The position numbers were made by a program, and so were the translations under genes. Below the pieces are notes generated by a model. It worked only from the letters and a program-made list of their open reading frames with translations, did not search any database and was not told the DNA's origin. From Anadara kagoshimensis (lineage: Eukaryota > Mollusca > Bivalvia > Arcoida > Arcidae), in the NCBI GenBank assembly GCA_021292105.1, contig CM037866.1, positions 8,276,482 through 8,340,481 on the forward strand: a DNA stretch of 64,000 bases, written 5' to 3'. This document shows, one piece after another, positions 12,001 to 26,800 of the stretch (positions are counted from its first letter, which is position 1; each line of letters begins with the position of its first letter).

Positions 12001-15000
12001 TTGAGTAGCTCTTATGCTGACCTACCACCGAGTGAGTGAGTAACAGTGTTTTAACATCCCAGCCAAGAATATTTCACTTACATCGAAACATCACCAGATA
12101 TAAGTGAAGGTGCAGAAATTTTGCCAGTGTGTTGTATTGTTTGCCTTATACAGCAGGGTTTTTTATCATGCCATGCCAACTATGACAGGGGACCTCAATT
12201 ATTTTAAGTTACCATCCAAAAGAACCAAGACTGTCATTCTGTAATGCTGAATGTTTGGCAAAAGAACAGTCACTAACCACTTTAATGTCTTGGGTCTAAC
12301 CTAGTGGGGGTTCAAACCCATGACCTCCCACTAAGCACTCTACCAACTGAGCTAACACAGTGGTCCAGTATCACTGAAGTGAAGGTTTTAACCTGGTCAG
12401 GTTTGAGCCCATGACATCCCACTTATGGAGCAAGCACTCTACCAACTCAGCTGTTGACTTACCACTGAGTAACAGCATTGGATAAACAGACCCTAAGGCT
12501 AGCTGTATTGCTGAACTTTCATTTTCACAGACAGCTGAAAATATTACCCCTACAATAAAAACAACAAATACAATATAACATGATATAAGTTTGGCAGGTT
12601 ATACCATCCTGTGCATGTATCCTGTCAAAAAATGTGTGTACCATGAACAGCAGACAAAGAGTACATTGATCTTTGACAGGGTAGTCATGGGGCAGTGTAA
12701 CCTGATAAAACCTTGTATAACAATTTTCTGGCTCTCAAAGCAATACTAGTTTGATTTTTCAACTTTGATTCCATGTTTGGTGACTCATGTTGTCACCATG
12801 TTTGTTTACCATCTCTTAACTTTTGCGATATACAAGCCAGGGATTTATCAAGGGCCTATTTAGGGCCGAAATTCGGCCCCATTCCCAATGGAAAAACATT
12901 GATTTTTCCCAAAATGGGCTGAGAAAATTCCCAATTAGAAAATTGTACCAGATACATAGCTGAAGTCTGGTCATAAATGTGGCTGCTTTTCTCAATCTTC
13001 AATCAACTCAATACACTAAAAGCATTAGATTTAATCATTAATGGCACAAAATGATGTCAAAGTTTTCCCAAAGTGAGCAAAAAGTTGATAGTTTTTCCCA
13101 ATTTTTAGTTTAGGGCCTTTTCCCAAAAGACCCTGATAAATCCCTGCAAGCTACTTTCGCTAAACATGCTTCATGTCTCCTGCGTTTATTTACCCTGGCA
13201 GATTTCAGAACAAAGTTCTATGTACCCCCGCAAGTTAACCAATCACTATGCAAGACATTTCTTTGAAGGGTCAAAAGTACCTTTAATTAGATCATGTAGA
13301 TGTAAGGATGGTTATTATAAATATAAAATAAACAAAGTGGTTCTTGAGAGACAAATACCTTAACCACCTCCCCTCCCCATCGACCCTAGCTTCCAACCCC
13401 TCTATTTATTTTTCTACACACTATTTAGTTCACTGCACAAAAGTGCCTAAAAACTGTATAGCAACACCTTTGAATCCCACTCAGGACAGATTCTACTGAA
13501 AGAATTGAAGTTTGTCAGTTTTCTGGCTGATGGTTTGTGGTTTTTCATCGGTAACTCCTGTTTCCTCCACTATTGTAGAACAGGCAGCCTCACCAATAAG
13601 TAAAAAGAACCATGACTAGGGCATAAAAAAAACATTACTTTATTATACTGATTTAGAAGTTCTTGGATAAATTCCAGCAGCATGCTGCATATCTTCTCAA
13701 TTTCCATAAAAGATCTGAGAGAGCTTGGAACGAAAATATACAGTTACCCTTTTTTATGAGTTGAGTTTTGTAATGGTGTTTAACATCCAAGTCAAGAACA
13801 TATATATCAATTATATCGAGGCATCACCAGCTATAAGCCAAGGAAAATAAATTTTGCCTGTGCTTTGCACTGATGGCATTATACAGCAGGTTTTTTTTTA
13901 TTGTGCCATGCTTTCCGTTACATGGGACCTCGTTTGTTTTAAGTTCCCATCTGAAAATACCATGACTTTCATTTCATAATGCTGAGTGCTTGGTGAAAGA
14001 ACATCCACTACATGCTTTCATGTCTTGGGTCAGACCCAGTCAAGGTTTTAACCTACGACCTCCCACTTATAAAGCCTACTAACTGAGCTAACGCACTTGT
14101 CCCGTTTTCTATGAAGGGAAATAATTATTAGGAATTGCATTTGACCATCCATATGCAAAAATGGCCCTTAGGACAAATATTATATTTTTATTTTTTGTTA
14201 TATTTTTAAAGTACTAACATTGGGTTGTACAAAAATAGCAGGAAAAGTGGAATCATCCTGGTAATAGCGGAGAAATTGTGAAAAAAAACCACAAAGACAT
14301 GTTTAGGTAACCATGGTAACAGACCATGTTGGTTACATTCACATTTTTTTTGTGTATTATGATGGGACTGTTTTTAGTGCCCCTTTAGTTTGAGAAATTT
14401 CAATTTTAAAAATCACAAATTTGTTTGATTATTATTAACAAACTTACCTAAAGTCATACCACAAAAACCTTGAAGTAAGACTAAAATTATCACCCAAATT
14501 AATGGACCTTTATACGGTACCTGAAAATAGAATGCAGAATTATGTACTGTAAAATAGGATTTATTATATAGGAATATACATGTATGTTTCACATAGAAAT
14601 TAAACAATAAATTCTGAGGTGTTAGCATGCAATATGTATCAATTTTGTTGTGGTACGAGGTTTCCCAAATAATTTTTTTTTCATATTGAATGTTTGATTA
14701 AATGTTTGTCATGTGTGATTGTCGTTTATGTTCAACTTGCCAAATTGCGCAAATTCTTATATCCAATGATCTATTTACAAGAACTAGTGCAATATTTATG
14801 TATATGTATTGTGAGACAAAATGGAGATTTAGATGAAATACTAGTGGGAAATTAATGAAATTCATTTTGCTATATAATAAAATGGTTATTAAACTGATAT
14901 TGAGATTTTACATGAGTGTTCATTAAACCAGTTGAGTTTTGTTGTATGCAACCAGCCTTGATGAAGAGCCATTCATAAATTATTCAACTTTTTTAATAAA

Positions 15001-17854
15001 TTCAAATTTAAAAAATTACTGTGACTCTCACTGCATAGGACATGTAGGATCATATCCCAATTGGAAAACAGATCCAGGGGTTTAAAATTATGTTTTGTAA
15101 TGGAAGGTCCAGGACCTTTTTTTTTTTTTTTGACAAGTCCCACATAAAGTTTGGAAAGTTTAATGTCAACATTGAAATAAGGTTTATGTGAAATTATGTT
15201 ATCATATACAAAAAGAAAGATGGTCCTGGTAGAAAACAGCAGGTCCATCAGACTTTACAGTTTAAATATCAAGGGTCCCAATGTCAAATCAGTAGGTCAA
15301 GGACCTCTGACCCAGGAAATTTTGAACCCCTGAAATCCTAGTGTGAGAGGCTATACACATGATACAGGTCATGTGATAAGGTTGGTAGTTTTCTCTACCT
15401 GACCTTTCAGTTTTTTCCAGTATCCATGAACTGACAGCCTCAATTTAAGTGAAACGATCTTGACTATTGTGTAAAATCTCCTTAATCCACTCCACCGTTT
15501 CAGAAATAACTGCCTGGAAAGAATCTTGACTGGGGTGTAAAACTCCATTATTCTACTACATCATCCGAGTAGACTGGTGGCAGTGGCATAGTGGCAAGAA
15601 AATTGTAGCAGGAGACTGGTGGCAAGGTAGAGAAACACCCAAAATCACAAGGACAACAGTATTATCATATCCCTGATCATCACTGTTGGCAGTGGAATAG
15701 TGGCAGGGGAATGCTGGCAGGGGACTTGTGGCAGGGCGATAAAAAAACTTACATGGAATACCAGTAGTGCGAATATCAGCAGTAATGCCACTTGTACTAC
15801 CATAACTAAAAACTGTGTACATACATGTGCTAGCATGATTTCAAATGTTGTCATACCTAAAAATAGTAACAAATTAATGTTGACATACCTAAAAATAGTA
15901 ACAGATTATACGGTTGCCATACCTAAAAATAGTAACAGATTAAAGTTGTCATATCTTATTATGGTTAATTAATGTACAAAATACACTTATTTACTATTAC
16001 AAGTGATTTTTGTATGACAGAAATTTTCACTATTAGGACACATTAAAAAAAATTGCAAAAATCCCCCCAGGATGAAAATTACATTAAGTCATATTTCATA
16101 CACAAAAAGAGAATAACCCTCTATGAAAAAATATTGAGTTTTTCTATCCTACATGGATAACTTATAATGGATTCTAAATTCTTTATAATTTATCTGCTTT
16201 TTTGCCTTCGGGTGAGATTTTCCTCTCCTATAAATCATAATGAATTCTTATAGTCTCATTAACATTCTGATACAAATGAATAACAAACCAAACCTGCGAC
16301 CAAACTTCTGTCTAGCAGACCTTCCTTCTTCTCCATCACAAATGACAAAGTTGTCAGTCCAGTAGCCAGGAAAAAGGTTATACTGAAACATAAATACAGA
16401 CGGATTTCAATTGAGTAATGATGTTTAACATCCAAGCCAAGAATATTTCACTTATATGAAGATGTCACCAGCTAAAGGCAAAGGTGCAGAAATTTTGCCT
16501 GTGCGTTGCACTGATGGCATTATACAGCAGGGTTCTTTTTCAGTATTCGTTTGCATCTGTGACCATGCCCTTTGAATTCATGACCATCATTCATATATCA
16601 AAATTATCTTCATGGCAATACCTACAATATTCTAGTATTGTGCCTTCACAAAACGTTAATAGTTTTTTTTAGAAAATTAACCATTTCAGTATTCGTTTTC
16701 ATCTGTAACTTTGACTCTTGACCCTTATTCATATATCAAAATGATCGTTAGGCCAATACCTACAATATTCTAATATACATGCCTATACAAAAAGGTAATT
16801 GTTTTTTGAGATAATTAACCATTTCAGTATTTGTTTGCATCTGTGACCTTGACCTGAGAACCTATGATCTTCATTCATATATCAAAGGGGACATAACTCT
16901 TTCATTTGTGCCAATCTGTAAGCCCTTCACCTAAACATCATTATTGCCAAATATCGACCAATCAATATACTCCCATAGCAAATATTAGTAAAATATTTGC
17001 AGATGTTTGGAAAACTATCATTCCTGTGCGCCAGCATCATTATATTAATACAGAGCTGCCAATCCTATTTTATGCAATTGCAGGTCCGTCCAAGATCCAC
17101 ACCGCTAAGCTGGCTATACCATTTAGGCCCGGGGAATAATGAAAAAAAAAAAAAAATAGTGCGCTGTTGTGTAATTTCACAGAGAAATGGATACAATCAC
17201 GATTTTGTGATTTTTCACCTGCTACCGGCACAAAATTAATTCTGATTAGACCTTTAGTCCACCCATGTAATAACTCAAATACGACACGATTACATGTGGA
17301 TTCGAGGGGTAATGATGAATACTGCAAGTCCTCAAACTGTATGCTAATTACGGGTCAGTCCACTTCTTGGCGTATCAGTGGGAATTCACGTGTAAATGCG
17401 GGATGAGCCCGCAGGTTGCTGGTCAGTTGGCAGCTCTGTGAATAGCCATATTCAACTTCATTGCAACTTAACTTAAAATTACTGACTATGTACCTAATAC
17501 CTGAAGGAAAAAAGAAAGCAAGGCAGACCCAAAAACACCACGAGGAGAACTTGGGGAGAACTGGAGAAGATGGCACAAGACAGAGACAAGTGGAAAACTC
17601 TAGTCCTTGACCTATGTGACCCTGGGCGTAACAAGGTCTAGGTAGGTAGGTAGTTGGGTATGTACCTGAGTATTATGCCTGGTGCCATAAAATTAGTAAA
17701 ACTTGGATTTTTACTGCCATATATAGGATCCTCTATCTACAAATAAAAATATAATAGGATAAAAATATTATACTCGTTTGGTTTTTTGGCAGGTTATAAT
17801 ACCCAAGGTGAATTCTGATAATGTTTGTTCTAATAACATTGAAAAAAACATGGT

Positions 17855-17899
<45 letters not shown>

Positions 17900-20800
17900 T
17901 GATAGAAAAACATGAAATTGTTTTGCTCCAATAATTCCTTTGTTTCAAGCATTCTGATTGGTCATATTTTTCTGTTAAGTTTGCATGAATGGATTGGCTC
18001 TCAGTGAGGTCATCTTATAATAAATGACCCACAGAGGCATTTGAATTCCTACGTCATAGCGATGCTATCTATTTCTTGCTACGGCAACATTGTTATTCAA
18101 ATTGTTGATTTGTTGTTGAAAAAGTTCTAGAAATTTAATTACATGTATAACAAATGAAGTTAATTTTTCTTTTTGTTATGGAAGTCTGAAAGAATTGGAC
18201 ATTGCACATGTAAGATAATTCGCTACGCGCATTATTCAGTGTGTAAAATGTCCAATTCTTTCATATTTCCAAAACAAAAAGAAAACTTTACTTCATTTCT
18301 ATTTAAACATTGAAAAAAACCCACAAATTTTTAACAAGAAAATTTGTGGTGACCAATGTGATTGAGAAAAAACAAGGAATTTTCCAGAAAAAAAGTATTG
18401 AAAAAGAAAATGCCCCTAAAATGGGTACAAATAGATGCATAAACTGGAAAATAATTCAAAATGGTGGTGGTGGGAGGGGGGGTGAAGGTAAGGTACACTA
18501 ACATGATATGAGTGAAAGAAGTAGTGCAGGGATTTATCAAGGGCCTATTTAGGGCTGAAATTCGGCCCCATTCCCAATGGAAAAAACATTGATTTTTTCC
18601 CAAAAGGGCTGAGAAAAAATTCCTAATTAGAAAATCGTACTAGATACATAGCTGAAGTCTGGCCATAAATATGGCTGCTTTTCTCAATCTTAAATGAACT
18701 CAATACACTAAAAGCATTAAATTTAATCATTAATGACATCAAAAATGATGTCAAAGATTTCCCATAATGAGCAAAAAGTTAATAGTTTTTCCCAATTTTT
18801 AGTTAAGGGCCTTTTCCCAAAAGACCCTGATAAATCCCTGTGCTAGTACCTGTAAACATATACTAACATTTCTTCATAATATATCATTTTACAGTGGTTA
18901 CCCAAGAAAATACATCTTTAAAGTGAGTGAGTAATGGCGTTTAATGTCCCAGTCAAAAAATATTTCACTTATATTGAGACATCACCAGCTATAGACAAAG
19001 GTGCAGAAATTTTGCCTGTGCGTAGCGCTAATAGCATTATACAGCAGGGTTCTTTATCGTGCCAAGCCTACTAAGACATGGGACCTCGATTATTTTAAGT
19101 TCCCATCCGAAAGAACCGTGACTTCCATTTCGTAATGCCGAGTGCTTGGCGAAAGAACAGACACTACCCACTTTCAAGTCTTGGGTCAGACCTGGCCAGG
19201 GTTCAAACCCACAACCTCCCACTTACGGAGCGAGCACTCTACCAACTGAGTTACCGCTACATCTTTAAAGAAATGGGGGTCATCTCTGTACCACGTGATA
19301 CCCTCTAATTTTTGTGCTGAACAAATATTTCAATTGGCTATGGAATCATATTATTTCTTGTTTTACAACAAAAAAACACATTGTTTCGGGACCTTGTGAC
19401 GTAAACATTTTCTTAAATGTCCCGCACAAACATTAAGGAATGTTGATCATGTAGTGGAGAGATGTAATGATAAAATTCCCTTACCACAATGGGTAAATTG
19501 GCTAAACCTGGATTTAAATGAACTTCATGGAGTAACTTCTCTGCAAAGTCCTGGAATCCTGTCAGAATTTTTTCTTGTAAGATAACTGAAATCTGTTGAT
19601 CTGAAAATATTTACTTAATATTTATACCCCACGCAAACTAGGCTAAGGGGAGTATACAGGAGTCACCAAGTCTGTCTGTCTGTCCATTTTAAATCGTGTC
19701 TGAACCATATCTCATAACTGCATTTTACAACTGACATAAAACATTCACATGAATAATCTTCATGGACCAAACGTGTGTCATGACCTAGAACTTAGGTCAT
19801 ATTGGACAAGTCAAGGTTGTGGGAAAACATTAAACCCTTGTAGATGTTGGGGGTGGGGGGTGGGGTGGGGTGGGGTGGTATTTGGCTCCCAAGAGACACT
19901 TTTAGTTATTATTAGGGCTGTGTATTGGATGGCGAGTTCCAATACAATATGTATCACAATACCTCAAGAGCGATATATGATACAATTTGAGGATACAGAT
20001 ATTATAAGTTATACAGGGCTTTGGCAGGTTACACGGCCCTATGTACCCCGTCAAAGATTTATGTATCCTGAGCCAAAGGCTGTGTAACCTGCTAAAGCCC
20101 TGTGTAACGTTTTTGTCACCTTTCAAAGTGGTACCAGTTGGATCTTTTTAACTTCCATTTTGTATTTTGTGTGACTTGCGTACGTAGTCGCCATGTTTGT
20201 TTACTGTAACTAGACGTCACCATTGTACAAGTTACTTTCCTTTTACCGCTAAACGTTGTTTGCACTCATGTACCCAGGCAGATTTCCGAACATAGTTCCA
20301 TGTACCCCGGCATTAAATTAAGTTAACAAATCGCTATGCGAGAAATTTCTTTGAAGGGTGACAATTTTAGTTATCTTTGTTAATTATGTGTTTTACTTTG
20401 AATCACAATTGTTTTAATCTTGTATTTGTGACGACAGAAATTGATCCCCTTCATGGAATCACCTATCTGATAACCTGAATAATAATTGACATATCACTGG
20501 CCATGCCTTTTATGTTCAGACCCTGGCTGCCATCACAGTACCAAAGCAGCGTCATTGCAACTAATGACTATATGTGTCAGTGAAGTCATAAAATCATAAG
20601 ACCACACAATTCAGGCCAAGTTTTCATTCTTTTTCTAAATCAAGCATGCCAGGCCTTTGTCGGAACATTGTGGGTGTGGCTGTCCATCTATAAATTGCCT
20701 GATACTTTCTTAATTCTGCTACATGGGGATAAGGCAACGTTGGTACATGGTTCTGTGTAACTTCTGTTTACATCAACAAAATAGAATGCCTTCATTTCTG

Positions 20801-23800
20801 ACAACTTTTAAAGTGATTTATTTTCATTGTTACTGAATAATTTAACAAGTGGCAGAAATTCTGACATTCAGAGTGTACTCAGGGAAATGTGCATACCTGT
20901 CAAGGTCCTTATGGAGTCATGCGTGTGATGATGCACTTCTTCGTCGCACATCGCTAGGGGGGTCAGGGGGGATGCTCCCCCTGGAAAATTTTTTGAGATT
21001 ATGATACAAAATCCTGCATTCTCTTGCATTCAAGGGCATTAAATTATCTTATAGAACCACATTCAACTACCCGCTCACACGTTTTATTTTCCGCCATTTC
21101 AACTTTTTATCATGTGATCTTGTTGTCGTTACGTAGTTTCTAAAAGTTCTCCAAGAATTGGAGGAATAACCATGACCAAGTAAGTAAATCTTGTTTTTAT
21201 GTAGTTTTCACTACAGGAAACTAGGATTTGTGAGTTACCAGCAGCTGAAATTATGTGTAGGGAGGGTTCTTATTCCTGCTGTTATTAGTTTTTAGGGTTT
21301 CTTCTAAATGCTGAGTGCTTGGTTAAATAACACACTATTTGCTTGGTCAGACCTGGGAGGGGGGGGGGGGGGGGTGAACCCAGAACCTCCAACAAAGGGA
21401 TCAAGCACTCTATTGAGCTACCAGGGATTTATCAAGGGCCTTTTCAGGGCCAAAATTCTGCCCCATTCCCAATGGAAAAAACATTGATTTTTTTTCCAAA
21501 GTGGGCTGAGAAAAATCCCAATTACAAAATCGTACTCGATACATAGCTGAAGTTTGGCCATAAATGTGGCTGCTTATCTCAATCTTCAATCAACTTAATG
21601 CACTAAAAGCATTAGATTTAATCATTAATGGCATTAAAAATGATGTCAAAGATTTCCCAAATTTAGCAAAAAGTTAATAGTTTTTTCCAATTTTTAGTTT
21701 AGGGCCTTTTCTCAAAAGACCCTGATAAATCCCTGGCTACTGCAGTGGTATGACATCAGACAACATTATCGTCTATGACATAAAACCAGGACTATTACAT
21801 GACATCATTTTATGCTTTTTCTAATCATACCATATTTGTTGTATCTAGAAATCACACATTCATGCTGATCACAGGATTGGATTTATTGAACCCCAAGGCT
21901 CTAGCTGGGCCATTTTTGGGGCTGATATTCTGCCCCAATCACCATTCAAAATCTAACAGTTTTTACACAAATACTTTGCCAATTTCCAAAATTTTGGAAT
22001 ATTCAGCAATAAAACTGAATTTCTGAGTTTCAGTCAAGTTTCAAGACTCTTGCTTGGTTATTTTTGGGGCCAATATTCTGCCTCATTCATAATTTTTTTC
22101 ACTATCATTAAATACATATTTTAGAACTATTGGCATTTAAAACAATATTTTTATTTTATCACGTTAATCATGATAGTTTTCTTTTTCACTATTTTTGCCT
22201 TTATTTTGTGGATTATTTTCACAATTGTAAAGGTCCTGGTACCATTCACAAAAGGGTCAGGGAGAGCCCTGATGGTATTACAACTGAACTTACTTGTCAG
22301 ATCTAAATAAACTTGACACTGCTGCCATCTAGTGTCAGATTAATGTACTCACTTGTCATATCTAAATATAACTTGACACTGCTGCCATCTAGTGTCAGAT
22401 TAATGTACTCACTTGTCATATCTAAATATAACTTGACACTGCTGCCATCTAGTGTCAGATTAATGTACTCACTTGTCATATCTAAATATAACTTGACACT
22501 GCTGCCATCTAGTGTCAGATTAATGTACTCACTTGTCATATCTAAATATAACTTGACATTGCTGCCATCTAGTGTCTGGTTACTAACCCCTGTAGCATTG
22601 GTAAACCTGAAAATAACCAGCAAAAAATATAAGGTATAAAAGATATAACATGTAACATGGTACATTGGAAATGGGATGTCATTTGAATTGTCTCCAAATG
22701 AATATGTTGATACAGTAACTGTAGATTACTTTAATATCGCGAGTATCAAAGTTCGGGTACTTACATCTGAGCTTCATTTCACAAATATGTGTATTCGCAT
22801 CCACAATCCAGGTGAATATTTAATTTCGCTTCCACCTCGTGGAGGGCATATAGTTATCTACCTTTCCTTAGGCTTCTTGTTTTGTTGTTCGTTTCTTAAT
22901 ATATCAAAGTCATTGTAAACAGTTGAAAAGAATTTTAATTGGGCTTCGTCAGTCAGTGTTCAAAGGTAAATTTTAATGGAACCTTGTAAATTACAGTGAT
23001 GTTTCGTCAAGAATTTTTTGTAAATGGTTGAAAGAAAACGTTATTTAAGCCTGCCTATCAAGAAATTTCAATGGAACATTGCATGTGGAACCTTGCAAGT
23101 TACGGCAAAGTTTCGATTTACTTTATTGCCTCTAATATAGCATACTTTTATGACGGTCATAGTCGATTGCCGTCATGTTTTAAATTTTACTTAATAATTT
23201 TCGCGATTCTGGGAATATTCGTGTGATATTTGAAATTGCGACTAAAAGTCCTTGCAAAATTATTTGTTAATAAATCTCTCACGATAAAAAAGTAATCTAC
23301 AGTATTAAACTTAGAGATAGATAGGTAATTATTCCTTTCCCTAAGTAGTCTTGTCATGCAATAAATAGATTGTAGTCGGTTTTTTATTTTTTGCAATACT
23401 GGGCATATTCATGTGATATATAAATTGTCACCACTGAGATTTCTCGCAAAATTATGTGTTAATAAATCTTTCGCGATAAACAAGTAATCTACAGTTATTA
23501 CTGTAGTTTCCAAGAAAAATAACAGAAGAAATAAGTAAACACTATATGTCTTTCTATTGACACTTGAGGGGAACAAAGATCTGTTAAATAGCTTTTTAAA
23601 GAAAAGTGATGGAACAAAATGGTGGTTAAAGAAATCATAGAAATGAAGTGAATTGTGATGTGGTAACAATACTTGTAGAAGATAACTAGGAAGGCTCACT
23701 GTTGTTGCTGGTTCTTTATTCCGGAGGATGTGGGTGTCTGCATGTAGATGTGTGTGTGTGTAGATGTCCAGGTGTGTGTCCAGGTATGATGCATGTGTGT

Positions 23801-26800
23801 GTGTGTGTGTGTGTGGACTGAAACCTGCAACGACCTTTTATACTCTTCTGTCAGGTAACAGAAGGTTAGAGCATGACCTGAACCTTTTTCCAAATATCAT
23901 GATTTGTAAGGTCAATTGGACAAAGGTGCATACATCATGTAATGTCCAGGCTGTACATTATTGAATAATTGCCTAGAGGTAAAGGCTGTATTGAAGGCTG
24001 TCCAAAATAAAAAAGGAAAATCTTTTTTATCCTTTTTACAGGGGTCTTTTCCAGGTATTGAAATATACAATTTCAAGGGAAATTTCCCATGAAACATTTT
24101 TGTAGAAGATTTAAGGGGACAATATCATGTTGCCATTGCCATTGCATAGACTTAATGGATATGAAAAATTTCAGGGGAAATTTCCCGTGAAAAATTTCAG
24201 ATACTTTGATTCTGAAAATTTCAGGGTAAATTTCCCATGAAAACTTCAGATACTTTGATTCTGAAAATTTCAGGGTAAATTTCCCTCGAAAACTTCAGAA
24301 ACTTTGATTCAGAAATATTCAGGGGAAACTTCATGTGAAAACTTCTGATACTTTGATTTAGAAATTTTCAGGGCAAATTTCCCATGAAAACTTCAGATAC
24401 TTTGATTCTGAAAATTTCAGGGGAAATTTCCCGTGTAAACTTCTGATAATTTGATTTGGAAATTTTCAGGGGAAATTTTCCGTGAAAAATTTCAAATACT
24501 TTGATTCTGAAAATTTCAGGGTAAATTTCCCATGAAAACTTCTGATACTTTGATTTGGAAAATTTCAGGAAATTTTCCGTGAAAATTTCAGATACTTTGA
24601 TTCTGAAAATTTCAGGGTAAATTTCCCGTGAAAACTTCAGATACTTTGATTCTGAAAATTTCAGGGTAAATTTCCCTTGAAAACTTCAGATACTTTGATT
24701 CTGAAATTTTCTAAATCAAAATATCAGAAGTTTTCACTTGAAGTTTCCCCTGAATATTTCTGAATCAAAGTTTCTGAAGTTTTCGTGGGAAATTTCCCCT
24801 GAAATTTTCCAAATCAAAGTATCAGAAGTTTTCATGAGAAATTTACCCTGAAATTTTGATTCAGAAAATTTCCGGGGAAATTTTTCGTCAAAATTTCAGA
24901 TACTTTGATTCTGAAAATTGCAGGAGAAATTTTCCGTGTAAACTTCTGATACTTTGATTTGGAAATTTTCAGGGAAAATTTCCCGTGAAAAATTTCAGAT
25001 ACTTTGATTCTGAAAATTTCAGGGTAAATTTCCAATGAAAACTTCTGATACTTTAATTTGGAAAATTTCAGGGGAAATTTTCCGTGAAAAATTTCAGATA
25101 CTTTGATTCTGAAAATTTCAGGGTAAATTTCCCATGAAAACTTCTGATACTTTGATTCAGAAATATTCAGGGGAAATTTCCCGTGTAAACTTCTGATACT
25201 TTGATTTAGAAAATTTCAGGGGAAATTTTTCGTGAAAATTTCAGATACTTTGATTCTGAAAATTTTAGGGTAAATTTCCCGTGAAAACTTCAGATACTTT
25301 GATTCTGAAAATTTCAGGGGAAATTTCCCGTGTAAACTTCTGATACTTTGATTTGGAAAATTTCAGGGGAAATTTCTCGTGAAAAATTTCAGATACTTTG
25401 ATAATTTCAGGGTAAATTTCTCATGAAAACTTCTGATACTTTGATTTGGAAAATTTCAGGGGAAATTTCCCACGAAAACTTCAGAAACTTTGATTCGGAA
25501 ATATTCAGGGGAAACTTCAAGTGAAAACTTCTGATATTTTGATTTAGAAAATTTCAAGGGAAATTTCCCATGAAAACTTCAGATACTTTGATTCTGAAAA
25601 TTTCAGGGTAAATTTCCCTTGAAAACTTCAGAAACTTTGATTTGGAAAATTTCAGGGGAAATTTCCTGTGAAAAATTTCAAATACTTTGATTCTGAAAAT
25701 TTCAGGGTAAATTTCCTTTGAAAACTTCAGATACTTTGATTCTGAAAATTTCAGGGGAAATTTACTGTGTAAACTTCTGATACTTTGATTTGGAAATTTT
25801 CAGGGGAAATTTCCCGTGAAAAATTTCAGATACTTTGATTCTGAAAATTTCAGGGTAAATTTCCCATGAAAACTTCAGATACTTTGATTCTGAAAATTTC
25901 AGGGTAAATTTCCCTTGAAAACTTCAGATACTTTGATTCTAGAAATTTCAGGGGAAATTTCCCATGAAAACTTTTTATAATTTGATTCTGAAAATTGCAG
26001 GGGAAATTTCCCGTGAAAAATTTCAGATACTTTGATTCTGAAAATTTCAGGGGAAATTCCGCATGAAAACTTCAGATAATTTGATTTAGAAAATTTCAGA
26101 TACTTTGATTCTGAAAATTGCAGGGGAAATTTCCCGTGAAAACTTCAGATACTTTGATTTGGAAAATTTCAGGGGAAATTTCCTGTGAAAAAATTTCAGA
26201 TACATTGATTCTGAAAATTTCAGGGTAAATGTCCCATGAAAACTTCTTATACTTTGATTCTGAAAATTTCAGGGGAAATGTAGATTGAGTCTCATTTCCA
26301 TTAAATGTAATGGTGTTCATGTTTCTTACATAAATCATCATCATTTCTGCTGAGACTGAGAGACACTATTTGAAATTTGTCAAACATAAGACCTAAATGG
26401 ACAAAACATGTATCAACATCATAATAGTTACAATGTCATGAAACAATATTTTGACAGTAGTGGTCTGAAACAGGTTTTTTGTGGGAATTTTATCCAAAAT
26501 TTCCTGTAAAAAGTTTTAGAATGTTTGATTGGAAATTATCCCTGAAATCTTTTTTATATAAGTCAATGAATTTGTCATGGTAAATTGCCCCTGAAACCTT
26601 CATTATATAAGTCAATGAATTTTTCATGGGAAAGGATTCCCCTGAAATCTTTATTAAGTCCATGGTAAATTGCCCCTGAAATATTCTTCATATAAGTCCA
26701 TGGTAAAATGCCTCTGAAATCCTTTCAATAAGTCAATGAATTTTTCAGGGGAAATTTCCCCTGAAAACTTCTTCATATCAGTCTATGGGAAATTTCCCCT

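Noticed and set aside
19195-19257. Functional tRNA gene on the minus strand
   Set aside because: Head of a 333-bp SINE with several relatives in the window.
22313-22639. 108-codon plus-strand ORF over the 60-bp repeat
   Set aside because: Antisense shadow of exon 12 and its in-frame repeats.
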